From: Halobacteriovorax sp. DA5
GTDB taxonomy: Bacteria > Bdellovibrionota > Bacteriovoracia > Bacteriovoracales > Bacteriovoracaceae
Assembly: GCF_002903145.1 (NCBI RefSeq)
Contig: NZ_PPDJ01000004.1
Span: forward strand, 24,180-88,179
Direction of reading: 5' to 3'
DNA: 64,000 nt
The position numbers and the translations under genes were made by a program. This document shows, one piece after another, positions 25,690-37,319 of this stretch (position 1 is its first letter; every line of letters begins with the position of its first letter). The notes under the pieces were generated by a model. The model worked only from the letters and a program-made list of their open reading frames with translations. It was not told the DNA's origin and searched no databases.

Positions 25690-26231
25690 TAAAACTTTCG
25701 ACCAAAATTACACTCAACATAAGTCGAGTCTTCCGGACTATGACTCTCATTACTCCAAGCATGGTGAACACTTTTTGCTACACCACAACCAAAGTACATT
25801 GTCTTATCAGAATTATACTTAATAAGTGAAAACATATTTTCTTTTTCAAGAAGGCCATCATCATTACCAAAGTCAGCGACTTCCTCTCTTTGATACTCTA
25901 AGTAAAGACTTCGAGAATTATCTATAGCAACGCGAACTCTTGCCCCATAAGGAATATGTAACGATTTATCATGAGCAGAGATATAACGGATAGCACGTAC
26001 ACCAGCATAGGCTTCAACTTCAATTAACTCATTCTCAGTGCGATACCCTACCGCCCCAGTAATATCACTTGGTATAATAGGAACACTTAATCTTACGTCG
26101 TAATATAGTCCCGACTCATCATATCTTTCTTCTACATTTTGAATCGCTTGTGCCTCTAGGTTAAGGTCAAGTTCATTTGCAAATGAAGAAAATGAGCAGA
26201 TAAGTGCAGTGGCCAACATAAGTTTTTTCAT
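25689..26231 (-). CDS. Small outer-membrane or exported protein
   Basis: 180 residues with a signal peptide (KLMLATALICSFSSFA). Alternating strands follow, such as LYYDVRLSVPI and GARVRVAIDNSRSLYLEYQ, and the chain ends in NFGRKF (terminal Phe). This suggests a small beta-barrel. GGGAGACGAAAG precedes the ATG. No family recognised. The stop abuts the second hairpin repeat. Confidence 0.62.
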   Translation of the reverse strand: MKKLMLATALICSFSSFANELDLNLEAQAIQNVEERYDESGLYYDVRLSVPIIPSDITGAVGYRTENELIEVEAYAGVRAIRYISAHDKSLHIPYGARVRVAIDNSRSLYLEYQREEVADFGNDDGLLEKENMFSLIKYNSDKTMYFGCGVAKSVHHAWSNESHSPEDSTYVECNFGRKF

Positions 26232-26456
26232 CTTTCGTCTCCCTAGGGTGTCTGTGTTTTTGTCCGATTGAATTACAAATAAGGTAGCACTTATGAGCTT
26301 TACTCTAGATTAAATTGAAAATGTTTCTATGAGTTCTAAAGTTTAGACACTTAACTAGAATAAGATTTTAGATACTTAGAATGCTAATTCATAAAAAAAC
26401 TGACAATAGACTACCTGCGTCTTCAAATAGAGAACCCCAACGTGTACCTTCTTCCA

Positions 26457-27656
26457 ATGAAGAAACTAATCACAATAACGCTTATGGCAATTAATATTTT
26501 TGCCACTTCCACTACTCCTACAACTGAGTTCAATGATTGGCTTAATGAGCTTAAGATTGAACTTAATCAAGAGCATGGTTTTTCGTATGCCTTACTAGAT
26601 GATGCCTTTGATGGTGTTACTTTTAATGAAGATGTTATCAAATATGATCGCAGACAACCTGAGTTTGTCATGAGTGTTGGCCGATACCTAGATATCGTTA
26701 TTAGTGAGACAAGAATCGAGAAAGGCCAAAGATATCAGGCCGAGCTTGAAGATATTTTTATCGATATTGAAAACGATTTTAATTTTCAAGATCGCTTCCT
26801 CTTATCATTCTGGGCCCTTGAAACAAACTTTTCTTCGATTACAGGCAAGCTCGATATTATCCGCTCTCTTGCGACTCTTTCATATGATGGTCGCCGCTCA
26901 GCATTTTTCAAGAGAGAATTAGTTAATGCTCTTACAATGCTGCAAAAGGGAATTTACTCATACCCTAGTGAACGTATGCAGGGATCATGGGCAGGAGCGA
27001 TGGGCTCGACTCAATTCATGCCTTCAACAATGCTAGCTTATGCCATTGACTACGATAAAGATGGCCAAATAAATATGTGGGAAAACCAACGTGACTTCTT
27101 AGGTTCTCCAGCAAACTTCCTATCAAAAGTTGGCTGGAATGGTGATGAAAGCTGGGGACATGAAATTGATCTACCAAGCGACTTTGACTACTTTCATAGT
27201 GGATTAAAATATAAAGAAGATCTGCAGTATTGGATAGATCGCGGAATCACATTAAGAGGTGGAACTCAACTGCCTTACACAAGTGGGAAAACTGCAATCT
27301 ACCTTCCACAAGGAGCAAATGGGCCAGCATTTATTGTTTACCCTAACTTCTTTACTATCTTTAAATGGAATAATTCAGAAAAGTACGCTCTAGGGATTGG
27401 AATTCTTTCTGATCTTATTGCAAAACGTGGTGATTATTTTAGTAAGTTTAATTTAGATGAAGAGTCATTTATGTCATTTGAAATGGCAAAGAAAATTCAA
27501 GCAAAATTAAACGAGTTAGGTCTCGATGCTGGGCCAGTTGATGGGATTCCAGGAAAACAAACGACAGCAGCAATCCAAAGATTTCAAGTATCAGAAGATA
27601 TCATTCCAGACGGCTATTTAACTAAAGATTTGGCCGATCAAATTCTTGCAAAATAA
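26457..27656 (+). CDS. MltB-type lytic murein transglycosylase with peptidoglycan-binding domain
   Basis: Periplasmic enzyme that cleaves the MurNAc-GlcNAc bond with 1,6-anhydro product. A signal peptide (residues 1-20, KKLITITLMAINIFA) precedes the SLT_2/MltB catalytic domain (about 25-310). The catalytic Glu is E122 in FWALETNF, followed by the family-typical LDIIRSLATLSYDGRRS and MQGSWAGAMGSTQFMPS. A C-terminal PG_binding_1 domain (about 335-395) contains LNELGLDAGPVDGIPG and AIQRFQ. The ATG at 26457 is chosen since the upstream GTG (26442) would delay the signal peptide. Relevant to wall turnover and, in a predator, to prey-wall processing. Confidence 0.92.
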   Translation: MKKLITITLMAINIFATSTTPTTEFNDWLNELKIELNQEHGFSYALLDDAFDGVTFNEDVIKYDRRQPEFVMSVGRYLDIVISETRIEKGQRYQAELEDIFIDIENDFNFQDRFLLSFWALETNFSSITGKLDIIRSLATLSYDGRRSAFFKRELVNALTMLQKGIYSYPSERMQGSWAGAMGSTQFMPSTMLAYAIDYDKDGQINMWENQRDFLGSPANFLSKVGWNGDESWGHEIDLPSDFDYFHSGLKYKEDLQYWIDRGITLRGGTQLPYTSGKTAIYLPQGANGPAFIVYPNFFTIFKWNNSEKYALGIGILSDLIAKRGDYFSKFNLDEESFMSFEMAKKIQAKLNELGLDAGPVDGIPGKQTTAAIQRFQVSEDIIPDGYLTKDLADQILAK

Positions 27657-27740
27657 ATAAAATCTTAAGTCAAAACATCAATCCCCTTTCCGATGAAGTA
27701 GTCACTATCTAAGTAAACACTTCACCGGAAAGGAGAATAT

Positions 27741-28508
27741 ATGTTGAAAGTAATGAAAGGATTACAAAAGGGTATCGTCGGTATCGAGGGATCAGGACGT
27801 ATAACAAAAGACGACTATATTAATGTGCTTGAACCGATTTTAGATGAGGCCCTAAAAAAAGAAGAAAAAGTTGGTGTACTCTTCTACTTAAATGAAACAT
27901 ACGAAGGATACACTCCAGGGGCAGTATTTGAAGATACGGCCATGGGCCTAAAATATTTTAATGTTATGAAAAGGTGTGCAGTAGTTACAGATAGTGCACT
28001 AATAACAGGGGCCGTAAAATTATTTGCTCCAATCATTCCAATTGATTTTAAGTCATATAAAATCAATGAACTCGATGAGGCCAAAGACTGGCTTATGCGT
28101 GAAGTAGAGTCCGATATCGAATTTCACTTCGATAAGAATGACAACATTCTTACGCTAACTTCTTACCATCCATTGCGAGTCAATGATTTTGAAAAGATTC
28201 AAAACTTACTTAATCAAGTTTATAAAGAAACAAAAGTAATTTCAGGAATTATTCTAAACTCAGAACAATTTCCAGGTTGGGATGACTTAAGATCTCTCCT
28301 AAGACACTTTGAGTTTCTTAAAGATAATCGACAGCACATTGAGAAGGTTGGAATTTGCACAAGTAATGAGTTGATTAGAAACTCTGCCTCAGTTGTAAGT
28401 GATCATTTAGAAAGTGTTGATGTAGCAGTCTTTGAGTACGGTGCGATTAACGACGCAAGGAATTGGCTGAGAAATATTGAATCGAAAGATACAATGCGTG
28501 CCGTATGA
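27741..28508 (+). CDS. Tandem SpoIIAA-like (STAS-fold) protein
   Basis: 255 residues made of two similar halves (about 1-125 and 128-255), each of the SpoIIAA-like type (PF11964, DUF3478). The first has GIVGIEGSGRITKDDY, VGVLFYLN and the closing DEAKDWL. The second has ILTLTSYHPLRVNDF and the matching NDARNWLRNI. No signal peptide or membrane helix, so cytoplasmic. Members are linked to membrane association or lipid binding, but the function is unclear. Good AAAGGAG site; own terminator. Confidence 0.82.
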   Translation: MLKVMKGLQKGIVGIEGSGRITKDDYINVLEPILDEALKKEEKVGVLFYLNETYEGYTPGAVFEDTAMGLKYFNVMKRCAVVTDSALITGAVKLFAPIIPIDFKSYKINELDEAKDWLMREVESDIEFHFDKNDNILTLTSYHPLRVNDFEKIQNLLNQVYKETKVISGIILNSEQFPGWDDLRSLLRHFEFLKDNRQHIEKVGICTSNELIRNSASVVSDHLESVDVAVFEYGAINDARNWLRNIESKDTMRAV

Positions 28509-28511
28509 AAG

Positions 28512-28540
28512 AAGGCCCTCTACCAAGAGGGCCTTTTTTA
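28512..28540. terminator. Terminator between SpoIIAA-like gene and icd
   Basis: AAGGCCCTC-TACCAA-GAGGGCCTT followed by T-run; placed between convergent genes. Confidence 0.88.
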
Positions 28541-28547
28541 TATGCGA

Positions 28548-30821
<2,274 letters not shown>

Positions 30822-30968
30822 CTATAATAAAACCAACTACTTCGTCCATTGGCTGCGCATCACGGAAAAGTAATCCTTATTATTTACCTCAAATAAGTTT
30901 GAGAACCCATACATAAGTTTCAATAACCAACCTCAATATCACATGTAACCAATTACGAGGGAGAAAAT

Positions 30969-31874
30969 ATGAAATTTCTAGTGCTTCTTGCTCTTGCACT
31001 TCCAGCACTTGCAGGACTAACAATTGATAAGAATAAAGACATCCAAGAAATTAAAAAAATGACAGGATGCTATGCCATTAAGTTTCAATCGTCTGAAACT
31101 TTCGCCTATAGCAATGATTATGACTTCTACGATCGCTATGCCTCAGGGGCCCTTGAGTGGATCTTTGTCGATTCAGAAAATGAAGACATGGTTAATATTC
31201 AACATATTCTAGTTACTCCACATGCCATCGTTAAGCACTGGAGACAGCAATGGGACTGGGAAGCAGCGAATGCTCTCGATTACAGAGGCTTTAGTAATTG
31301 GAATAACAAGGCCGTAAAAAACCCACAAGGAAATTGGGTACAAAGAGTCTATCAAGTAGATGACTCTCCAAGATATGAATGTTCTGCACCATGGATTCAC
31401 ACAGATACAAACTCATATTGGGAATGTACAGCTAATGCTCCTCTACCAAGACGTGAATTCTCAATCAGATCAGACTATAACGTTTTAAGAAGAACAAATC
31501 GCCATGAACAGACTTCATATGGCCACGTTCACGACCAAGATAATATCAAAGTTAATATGCTTGAAAATGGAATGGAGCTTAAACTTGCAATGGAGAAGAG
31601 CTACAATACTTACCAGAAAGTTGATGATAGCCGTTGTCAACCGGCGATTGAATGGTGGAAGACTCATAAGTATTTCTGGCGTGACGTCGTTAATGTATGG
31701 AACAAAGAGCTTTACTCTGAAGATTCAGTGAAGATTGATTTTAAGAAAACAGGTGCTCCTCTATGGGCAAGACTATTTGAACTAGATGATCAAATGAGCA
31801 CAAGACCTGCTTACGACTCAAAAGAATCAACTCAAAAAATCAAAACAATTATTCAAAACCATATCCTTAGATAG
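30969..31874 (+). CDS. Exported DUF6607 family protein
   Basis: 301 residues with a signal peptide (KFLVLLALALPALAG). The mature protein matches what I know as DUF6607: MTGCYAIKFQSSETFA, IVKHWRQQWDWE, WVQRVYQVDDSPRYECSAPW, APLPRREFSIRSDYNVL and RNRHEQTSYGHVHDQDN. Function is not known; periplasmic or surface-associated. GAGGGAGA precedes the ATG. A terminator follows directly. Confidence 0.78.
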   Translation: MKFLVLLALALPALAGLTIDKNKDIQEIKKMTGCYAIKFQSSETFAYSNDYDFYDRYASGALEWIFVDSENEDMVNIQHILVTPHAIVKHWRQQWDWEAANALDYRGFSNWNNKAVKNPQGNWVQRVYQVDDSPRYECSAPWIHTDTNSYWECTANAPLPRREFSIRSDYNVLRRTNRHEQTSYGHVHDQDNIKVNMLENGMELKLAMEKSYNTYQKVDDSRCQPAIEWWKTHKYFWRDVVNVWNKELYSEDSVKIDFKKTGAPLWARLFELDDQMSTRPAYDSKESTQKIKTIIQNHILR

Positions 31875-31876
31875 AA

Positions 31877-31908
31877 AAAACAGGGCCTCTCCTAGCGGGG
31901 CCCTTTTT
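31877..31908 (+). terminator. Terminator after the DUF6607 gene
   Basis: AGGGCC and GGCCCT arms around a CTCTCCTAGCGG loop, followed by TTTTT. Confidence 0.75.
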
Positions 31909-31968
31909 GGCATTCCAATTGCTTTTAAATAGGTAGATATAATTTGAACTAAACAATTATGGGCACTT

Positions 31969-33090
31969 ATGAAAAAGCATCTGTTCTTTTTATTTACACT
32001 TTGTACACTTTCTACACAGGCAAAGCTCTACTATGCACCAGATGGCACTCAATACGAGCTGGGTGAATGTCAAAATGAATGTATGGATAAGCTTGCCCAA
32101 GAAACGCCATCTCGTGTTCTTCAAATCGTAGAAGGTTCTCGTTACAAAGACTTTCTAATAAGAGAGACCCTGACAAAATACCTTGAAAATGAAAGTATCG
32201 AAAATTTTGATAAACTATACAAAGACTCATCATATGATAATTTTTGGATCCTTAATAAGCGACACGCTACAGAAATGAATATCAGCATAAAGAATGTTAG
32301 CGACGAACAAAAGCTTACGGCCGCTATCGAGTACATAAAGAATAATCCAGACAAAGTTAAAGAGAACTACCCCCTTATTAACGAATTAGGGCAACTCGTT
32401 GCTGCCAAAAATAAATCAGACAATGGTATCTCAAGTGCAGAGAAAGAACTTCTTAATGAACTAGATAGACAGAAGAAGATAAATCTTGGTGATCTTATCC
32501 AAGACCTCACTTACTACGACAATACAAAAATGACGGGCCTCTATGACCTACTTGCATTTGATAAAAGGCAAGACATTGTCTGCCAGCATATTGATGAAGA
32601 AGTAGCACACTTTGATGAGTACATGACAGAAGATTGTAGAGAATATGAAGATTGTGTCCAGTTAGCAGAATCAACAATTACTTCAATGAAGGATACGTTT
32701 AAAGATTACCTAACATACACTTGTAATGGAAGCTCCCTGAGCGACAATATTGATAATATTAGAGAGCATGCAAAAGACACACTTTCTTATATGTTTCCGG
32801 ATATTGTTGCAAATCTCAACTACAAAACGATGATGGATGAGTGCTATGACTGTGGCGTGACCAAAACTGAAGACTATATTGTCGATACGCGTATTGTTCA
32901 AGAAGCAAATAAGTTTTTTAAAGTTACAAAAAAATGGACACAGGGCTGTGACGAATTAGTCATAGAGAGCTCATTTTATAATATGGAAAGAAGAGCTTTA
33001 AAGAAATTAAGAAAGTACCCAAATCTTAAAATTAATGACGTTCAAACAAAGAGTTCGACATGTAAAGTAAGACTAGATGCTACTAATTAA
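31969..33090 (+). CDS. Exported cysteine-rich protein of unknown function
   Basis: 373 residues with a signal peptide (HLFFLFTLCTLSTQA). About ten cysteines lie in the mature part, several as close pairs (ECQNEC, DCREYEDC, ECYDC), suggesting disulfide-stabilised folding in the periplasm or outside. The middle is helical and acidic. No family recognised. The 3' end overlaps the convergent cysteine-protease gene by 4 bases. A TATAAT at 31938-31943 is a likely -10 box. Confidence 0.62.
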   Translation: MKKHLFFLFTLCTLSTQAKLYYAPDGTQYELGECQNECMDKLAQETPSRVLQIVEGSRYKDFLIRETLTKYLENESIENFDKLYKDSSYDNFWILNKRHATEMNISIKNVSDEQKLTAAIEYIKNNPDKVKENYPLINELGQLVAAKNKSDNGISSAEKELLNELDRQKKINLGDLIQDLTYYDNTKMTGLYDLLAFDKRQDIVCQHIDEEVAHFDEYMTEDCREYEDCVQLAESTITSMKDTFKDYLTYTCNGSSLSDNIDNIREHAKDTLSYMFPDIVANLNYKTMMDECYDCGVTKTEDYIVDTRIVQEANKFFKVTKKWTQGCDELVIESSFYNMERRALKKLRKYPNLKINDVQTKSSTCKVRLDATN

Positions 33091-34187
33091 TCTTCAGTAT
33101 AAGTAACAAGTTGATTACCTAAGTCTTTATAGGCCTTAAATAGGGAGTCTTCATTTACCCATCCGCTATCATTGAAGACGTCAAAGTTCTTTCCCCAGCT
33201 ATTGTGGACACGGTACTGATTTCGACAATTCTTACCATTGTCACAAATCTGGCGAAAACCACTTAATAAGTAAGCATGTCCTCCACAGTAGCGCTGTCTC
33301 TGCTCTTTTGGACACATCTCCATATACTTAACTGAAGGGTCATCACAATAACGAGTCCAAGTACAGCTAGAAATTGCAGCGGATTTATCCTTTTCAAAAA
33401 GATCGATCATTTTTTCTCTAAACTTATCAACTTCTGTGATTCGCTCTTGCTTAAATCCCATAGGAGCAAGCTTAATCTGAGTCTTATCCTCTTTGCATTT
33501 TTGAGGGATTAAAACTTCATTTAAAAATTCCTCGAAGGCATTAATTGAAGTAATCTTTGTTGCCGCACGAGAGAGGCTATCTAACATCTCAGAACTAAAA
33601 GGAAAGAAGTCTTTAAAAAAGTCTTCAGTACACTTATTACAAACACCATCCTTTAAAGAGTTATCTTTGACCTGATGGTAGATCTCATTAATAGCGAGAA
33701 GCTGAGGATAGTCCACAATACGAAAGTCATTATCTGGGTTGTTGTAATTTTCAATTTGTTGATAAGGAGCACATTCTTCTTTGGCAAATTTTAAGCTAAC
33801 CTTCTCACCTTTTGTTAAAGCATCAATAACCTGTGTTAGATTACCACCATTAAGCCCTAGAAACTCACTTTGAGTTCCTGATTTTAACTGTGTCTTACCT
33901 AGAACATCTAAAACAGAAATTTGATCGTCTTTAGTACAATTGCCACTTTTCAGGCATGATTGATCCATTAGAGAAGTCATGGCAAATAAATAACATGTTC
34001 CAAATCCATCCTGATCACGAACGATTGGATTCGTCTTCACATCAATTTGTTTAACAACTTTCTCACTCCCCATTGGTGGAAGATATTGATAAGCTGCATG
34101 CTCATACTCTTTCCAGCGCATGTCTTCAGTAATTTCAAAAGCAAGAACAGGAAGAGTAAGAAGTAGAATAATAAATTTTCTAATCAT
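33087..34187 (-). CDS. Exported papain-fold (C1-like) cysteine protease
   Basis: 366 residues with a signal peptide (RKFIILLLTLPVLA). The papain active-site set is readable: oxyanion Gln Q59 and nucleophile C65 in VRDQDGFGTCYLFA (the same 6-residue spacing as papain Q19/C25), His H304 in GGHAYLLSGF and Asn N329 in HNSWG. A Cys-bounded insert (CDNGKNC) separates His and Asn. Ten or more other cysteines suggest disulfides. No propeptide with an ERFNIN pattern is visible. Last of a three-gene operon of exported proteins; its start overlaps the DUF333-like gene by 8 bases. A secreted protease would suit prey digestion, but that is inference. Confidence 0.82.
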   Translation of the reverse strand: MIRKFIILLLTLPVLAFEITEDMRWKEYEHAAYQYLPPMGSEKVVKQIDVKTNPIVRDQDGFGTCYLFAMTSLMDQSCLKSGNCTKDDQISVLDVLGKTQLKSGTQSEFLGLNGGNLTQVIDALTKGEKVSLKFAKEECAPYQQIENYNNPDNDFRIVDYPQLLAINEIYHQVKDNSLKDGVCNKCTEDFFKDFFPFSSEMLDSLSRAATKITSINAFEEFLNEVLIPQKCKEDKTQIKLAPMGFKQERITEVDKFREKMIDLFEKDKSAAISSCTWTRYCDDPSVKYMEMCPKEQRQRYCGGHAYLLSGFRQICDNGKNCRNQYRVHNSWGKNFDVFNDSGWVNEDSLFKAYKDLGNQLVTYTED

Positions 34188-34527
34188 GGATTAAGCTCCA
34201 TGCACTCTTTAAGCTTCCATCAGAAAAAAGGCAAAAGCCGTACTGATTATTATCCTTATCTTTTAAAATTTTATACTGACTATTTCTAAATTCTTTGCAG
34301 GCCTTAGAACCTGGATGGCCAGTAAGCCCTGTGCCCTTCTTTGGTGTAGTTTTAGCATTTTGACAAACTTTAGAACTTAGACATTCTTTATTCATGAGAG
34401 AGTTGTTCTTCCCCTTATAGATTTTGACTTCTCTAAACTGACCTTTCTTATAGATTTTCATGATTTGAAAATCTTTTTCTACTGCCAAGGAGATAAATGG
34501 CAAGAGTATGAGTATTAACAATTTCAT
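34180..34527 (-). CDS. Small exported DUF333-like protein
   Basis: 115 residues with a signal peptide (LLILILLPFISLAV). The C-terminal part resembles DUF333: HPGSKACKEFRNSQYKILKD, then NNQYGFCLFSDGS, following the usual pattern of NPA-C-...-G..YG.C.FpDG. DUF333 proteins are small periplasmic proteins, some linked to protease inhibition or haemolysin annotations. Middle gene of the operon; it starts 2 bases after the upstream gene and overlaps the protease start by 8 bases. Its role as partner or inhibitor of the protease is speculation. Confidence 0.65.
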   Translation of the reverse strand: MKLLILILLPFISLAVEKDFQIMKIYKKGQFREVKIYKGKNNSLMNKECLSSKVCQNAKTTPKKGTGLTGHPGSKACKEFRNSQYKILKDKDNNQYGFCLFSDGSLKSAWSLIHD

Positions 34528-34529
34528 GA

Positions 34530-36032
34530 CTAACCTTCTGCTCTAAAGAAGGATTCAATGCGACTAAAGAATCTTTCAATCCAACTACCTTCAATTGAAG
34601 AAGGATTTCGTTGCGTCTCTTGTACTTCGGCCATAACTTCAGCAACTTCCTCAAGTGCAAGGTCCATCTCATCACCGTGCTCAATTGTAACTTCTGGACT
34701 AGATTCTTCAGACTTTGAATCTATTTCTTCACCGTTCTCATCAACTTCAGTAACAGTTGCTCTCTCTTCTAATTTTGACCTCTGATAGAGATAAATAGGA
34801 GTTGAAGCTGGAACAAATTGAATAAGTTGACCAATTAGGCTTCTTTTATGGGTAATACTGATATCACCACGAGCAATTGCCTTCTCTTCCGCGGCCATCA
34901 TACGCTCATAAAATTTTGGGTCTGCTGTTTTGGCATGTTCTTTTAATATCTTCCACTTCTTAACAGCAAGTGCATCAACCATTCTTGCAAAAGTAACAAG
35001 AATTTCATCTTTTGGAACAGATGTATTTACATTCTTTAAATGAGAATAACTCTTTTCCACATCATTCTTAAAACTCTTAACAATACTATTGATTTTTGGA
35101 AAATGAATCGTTCTTGCTTGTGCATTATAGAAAGCTTGAAAGATACGAACAGCACGATACTTTCCTATTCTTTTTGATTTATAAACCAGCCCCATAATCG
35201 AATCAATGATTTCTGGTTGCAGCATTAAAGAGATAAGCCAGTTTACAACCTCAGCGTTTCTCTCCTTCTTAAGCTTTGTTAATAAGGCAACAGGGTTTTC
35301 GTGAACAACCTTATTAAGCTCTTCAAGATCTGGTCTTTCCACCCCTTTAAAGAATACAGGTAAACTTCGCTGTTCCTTTTCACTCTCTACCCCTAGATTA
35401 GCAAGAAGTGTTTTTAGCTGGGCCTCACATTCACTATTACAAAGATCACTCCCTTTTAAATCCCTTAGGTGTTCTCTCACAAGTCTATACTCGTAGTAGT
35501 GATTACCAATATGAAGCAGATTACTTTGAATCTCTTTATCTAATTGAATTTTGAATATTTCAGCATTAGGTGAATTTTCAAACTTAGAAAGAATAAAATC
35601 TTGAAACTCACTCGCATAACCCTTTGAGGCGATGTAGCTTTTTAACTTTGCTTTTGTAATCTCTGTCGACTCAAACTTTTTATTAATATCTGAAAGCCTT
35701 TGAAATGAAATGAAATTCATCTCAAAGTCGCGAAAAAAGACTTCCCAGTCTCTTACGTTAACAGAGTAATGTTTTGTAAAAATATTATTATCAAGCCTTT
35801 CAATCTTTTTCCAAATGGCCAAAGTTGTAGCAGGCTCTTGATGTTCACTTGAGTTTCTTAAACGATTATTTAAGATCTCAAGCTTATTGATCTTCTGTTT
35901 AAGTGCATATTCAGGAGTATCGTAGAAAGAACTCTTTCTCATTCCAAGAAATGACTTAAGAACACCACCACATGATGCAAATGAATTAAACGTGATATTG
36001 AATACAATTAAATAGGTAAATAATCTTCTCAT
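34530..36032 (-). CDS. Exported helical protein of unknown function
   Basis: 500 residues with an N-terminal signal (RRLFTYLIVFNITFNSFASC). The FASC could be a lipobox with the Cys at about residue 20, so it may be a lipoprotein. The body is mostly helical and charged. Near the C-terminus lies an acidic stretch (VDENGEEIDSKSEESSPEV) followed by an amphipathic tail ending in FFSRIESFFRAEG. First gene of a three-gene operon with the DUF333-like protein and the papain-like protease. No family recognised. Confidence 0.62.
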   Translation of the reverse strand: MRRLFTYLIVFNITFNSFASCGGVLKSFLGMRKSSFYDTPEYALKQKINKLEILNNRLRNSSEHQEPATTLAIWKKIERLDNNIFTKHYSVNVRDWEVFFRDFEMNFISFQRLSDINKKFESTEITKAKLKSYIASKGYASEFQDFILSKFENSPNAEIFKIQLDKEIQSNLLHIGNHYYEYRLVREHLRDLKGSDLCNSECEAQLKTLLANLGVESEKEQRSLPVFFKGVERPDLEELNKVVHENPVALLTKLKKERNAEVVNWLISLMLQPEIIDSIMGLVYKSKRIGKYRAVRIFQAFYNAQARTIHFPKINSIVKSFKNDVEKSYSHLKNVNTSVPKDEILVTFARMVDALAVKKWKILKEHAKTADPKFYERMMAAEEKAIARGDISITHKRSLIGQLIQFVPASTPIYLYQRSKLEERATVTEVDENGEEIDSKSEESSPEVTIEHGDEMDLALEEVAEVMAEVQETQRNPSSIEGSWIERFFSRIESFFRAEG

Positions 36033-36106
36033 AGGCCCTCGTCGTCTTATCGGTGACTTGGGCCTAATCTTTAAAGAAATCAGCTTAAATTAGAATGTAA
36101 TTTCAA

Positions 36107-37174
36107 TTACTTAAATAATGAAAGGTACTGGCCATAGCCTTCTTTTTCTAGATCGGCCTTTGGGATAAAGCGCATGGCCGCAGAATTTATGCAATAGCGC
36201 TTTCCATCTGGGCCTGGGCCATCATCAAAGACGTGACCAAGATGAGAGTCTCCACTTGATGAGCGCACCTCAGTTCTTGTCATAAATAGCTTAGTATCTT
36301 CTTTCATACTTACCACTTTTTGATCAATAGGCTTTGTGAATGCAGGCCATCCCGAACCAGAGTCATACTTATCAAGAGAGCTAAAAAGGGGCTCACCTGT
36401 TGCAACATCAACGTAAATCCCCTCTTCTTTATTGTCCCAGTACTTATTAGCAAAAGGTCTCTCTGTAGCATCATTTTGAGTCACTTCAAATTCAAGAGGC
36501 GTTAGTTTTTCTTTTAATTCTTTGAGATCAGGTTTCTTGTACATAACTTTATCCTTATTTTCTTTTGCTTGTTTTATTTCTTTCTTTTCACACTTTAAAG
36601 GTCTTGAAGCGACATCGCGAATATAGCCACCACGTCCAGATAATTCTTTATAGGTATTATAGCGTATCGGATTCTTTTTATAATAATCTTGATGAGAATC
36701 TTCTGCTGGAAAAAATTTATGTGCCATCTCAATAGCAGTCACAATTGGTTTGTCATACTTCTTACAGGCTTCAAGATTATTTTTCGAATTTAGAGCTATT
36801 TGCTTTTGTTTCTCATTGGTGACAAAAATCACAGTGCGGTACTGACTACCACGGTCAGCGAATTGACCTCCACTATCAGTCGGATCAATATTTTGCCAAT
36901 AAATTTCAAGGAGATCTTCATAACTGACAAGTGAGTTGTCGTATGTCACTTGTACAACCTCAACATGTCCACTACTACCACTTGAAACTTCCTGATAACT
37001 TGGACTCTCTTTTGTTCCTCCCATATAGCCAGAGACAACGGAGTTTACACCTTTAAGTTTTTCAAATGGAGCTTCCATACACCAGAAGCAGCCTCCGCCA
37101 AATACCGCAGTTTCTTTAGCTGCATGAATACAGGTACTTAACGCAATCAATATAGTTAAGAGAACAAACTTCAT
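36107..37174 (-). CDS. msrAB: Exported methionine sulfoxide reductase MsrA-MsrB fusion
   Basis: 355 residues: signal peptide ([17 protein letters not shown]), MsrA domain (about 20-185) with the catalytic GGGCFWC motif (C29), and MsrB domain (about 230-350) with the [12 protein letters not shown] segment and catalytic Cys in RYCINSAA. The CxxC zinc sites of many MsrB proteins are absent. It reduces both S and R methionine sulfoxides; the signal peptide places it in the periplasm. The start at 37174 is preferred: GGAGGTAAA lies just before it. An upstream in-frame start at 37258 has no such site. Confidence 0.94.
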   Translation of the reverse strand: MKFVLLTILIALSTCIHAAKETAVFGGGCFWCMEAPFEKLKGVNSVVSGYMGGTKESPSYQEVSSGSSGHVEVVQVTYDNSLVSYEDLLEIYWQNIDPTDSGGQFADRGSQYRTVIFVTNEKQKQIALNSKNNLEACKKYDKPIVTAIEMAHKFFPAEDSHQDYYKKNPIRYNTYKELSGRGGYIRDVASRPLKCEKKEIKQAKENKDKVMYKKPDLKELKEKLTPLEFEVTQNDATERPFANKYWDNKEEGIYVDVATGEPLFSSLDKYDSGSGWPAFTKPIDQKVVSMKEDTKLFMTRTEVRSSSGDSHLGHVFDDGPGPDGKRYCINSAAMRFIPKADLEKEGYGQYLSLFK

Positions 37175-37284
37175 TTTACCTCCGTGAAACTTTCTTCTAC
37201 TTCCTTCGTATAAGTATTCGTAGCGCAAAACTAAATTGTTACATCCTAATCTTAACACAAGGAACTATGGCCAACTGAAAGAGT

Positions 37285-37313
37285 TTGACCTCGTGATTTT
37301 GGCTACTTAAAAT
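37285..37313 (+). promoter_or_regulatory. Strong sigma-70 promoter of the RND transporter gene, leaderless configuration
   Basis: -35 TTGACC (37285-37290), 17-base spacer, -10 TAAAAT (37308-37313). The ATG at 37320 lies exactly where transcription should begin, and there is no Shine-Dalgarno sequence in between. Confidence 0.7.
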
Positions 37314-37319
37314 TAGAAT

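Noticed and set aside
25689..26231. Extension of the outer-membrane protein into the hairpin repeat as a fusion
   Set aside because: The stop codon begins at the edge of repeat copy 2; the protein ends in a normal barrel-like NFGRKF, so there is no sign of fusion or truncation.
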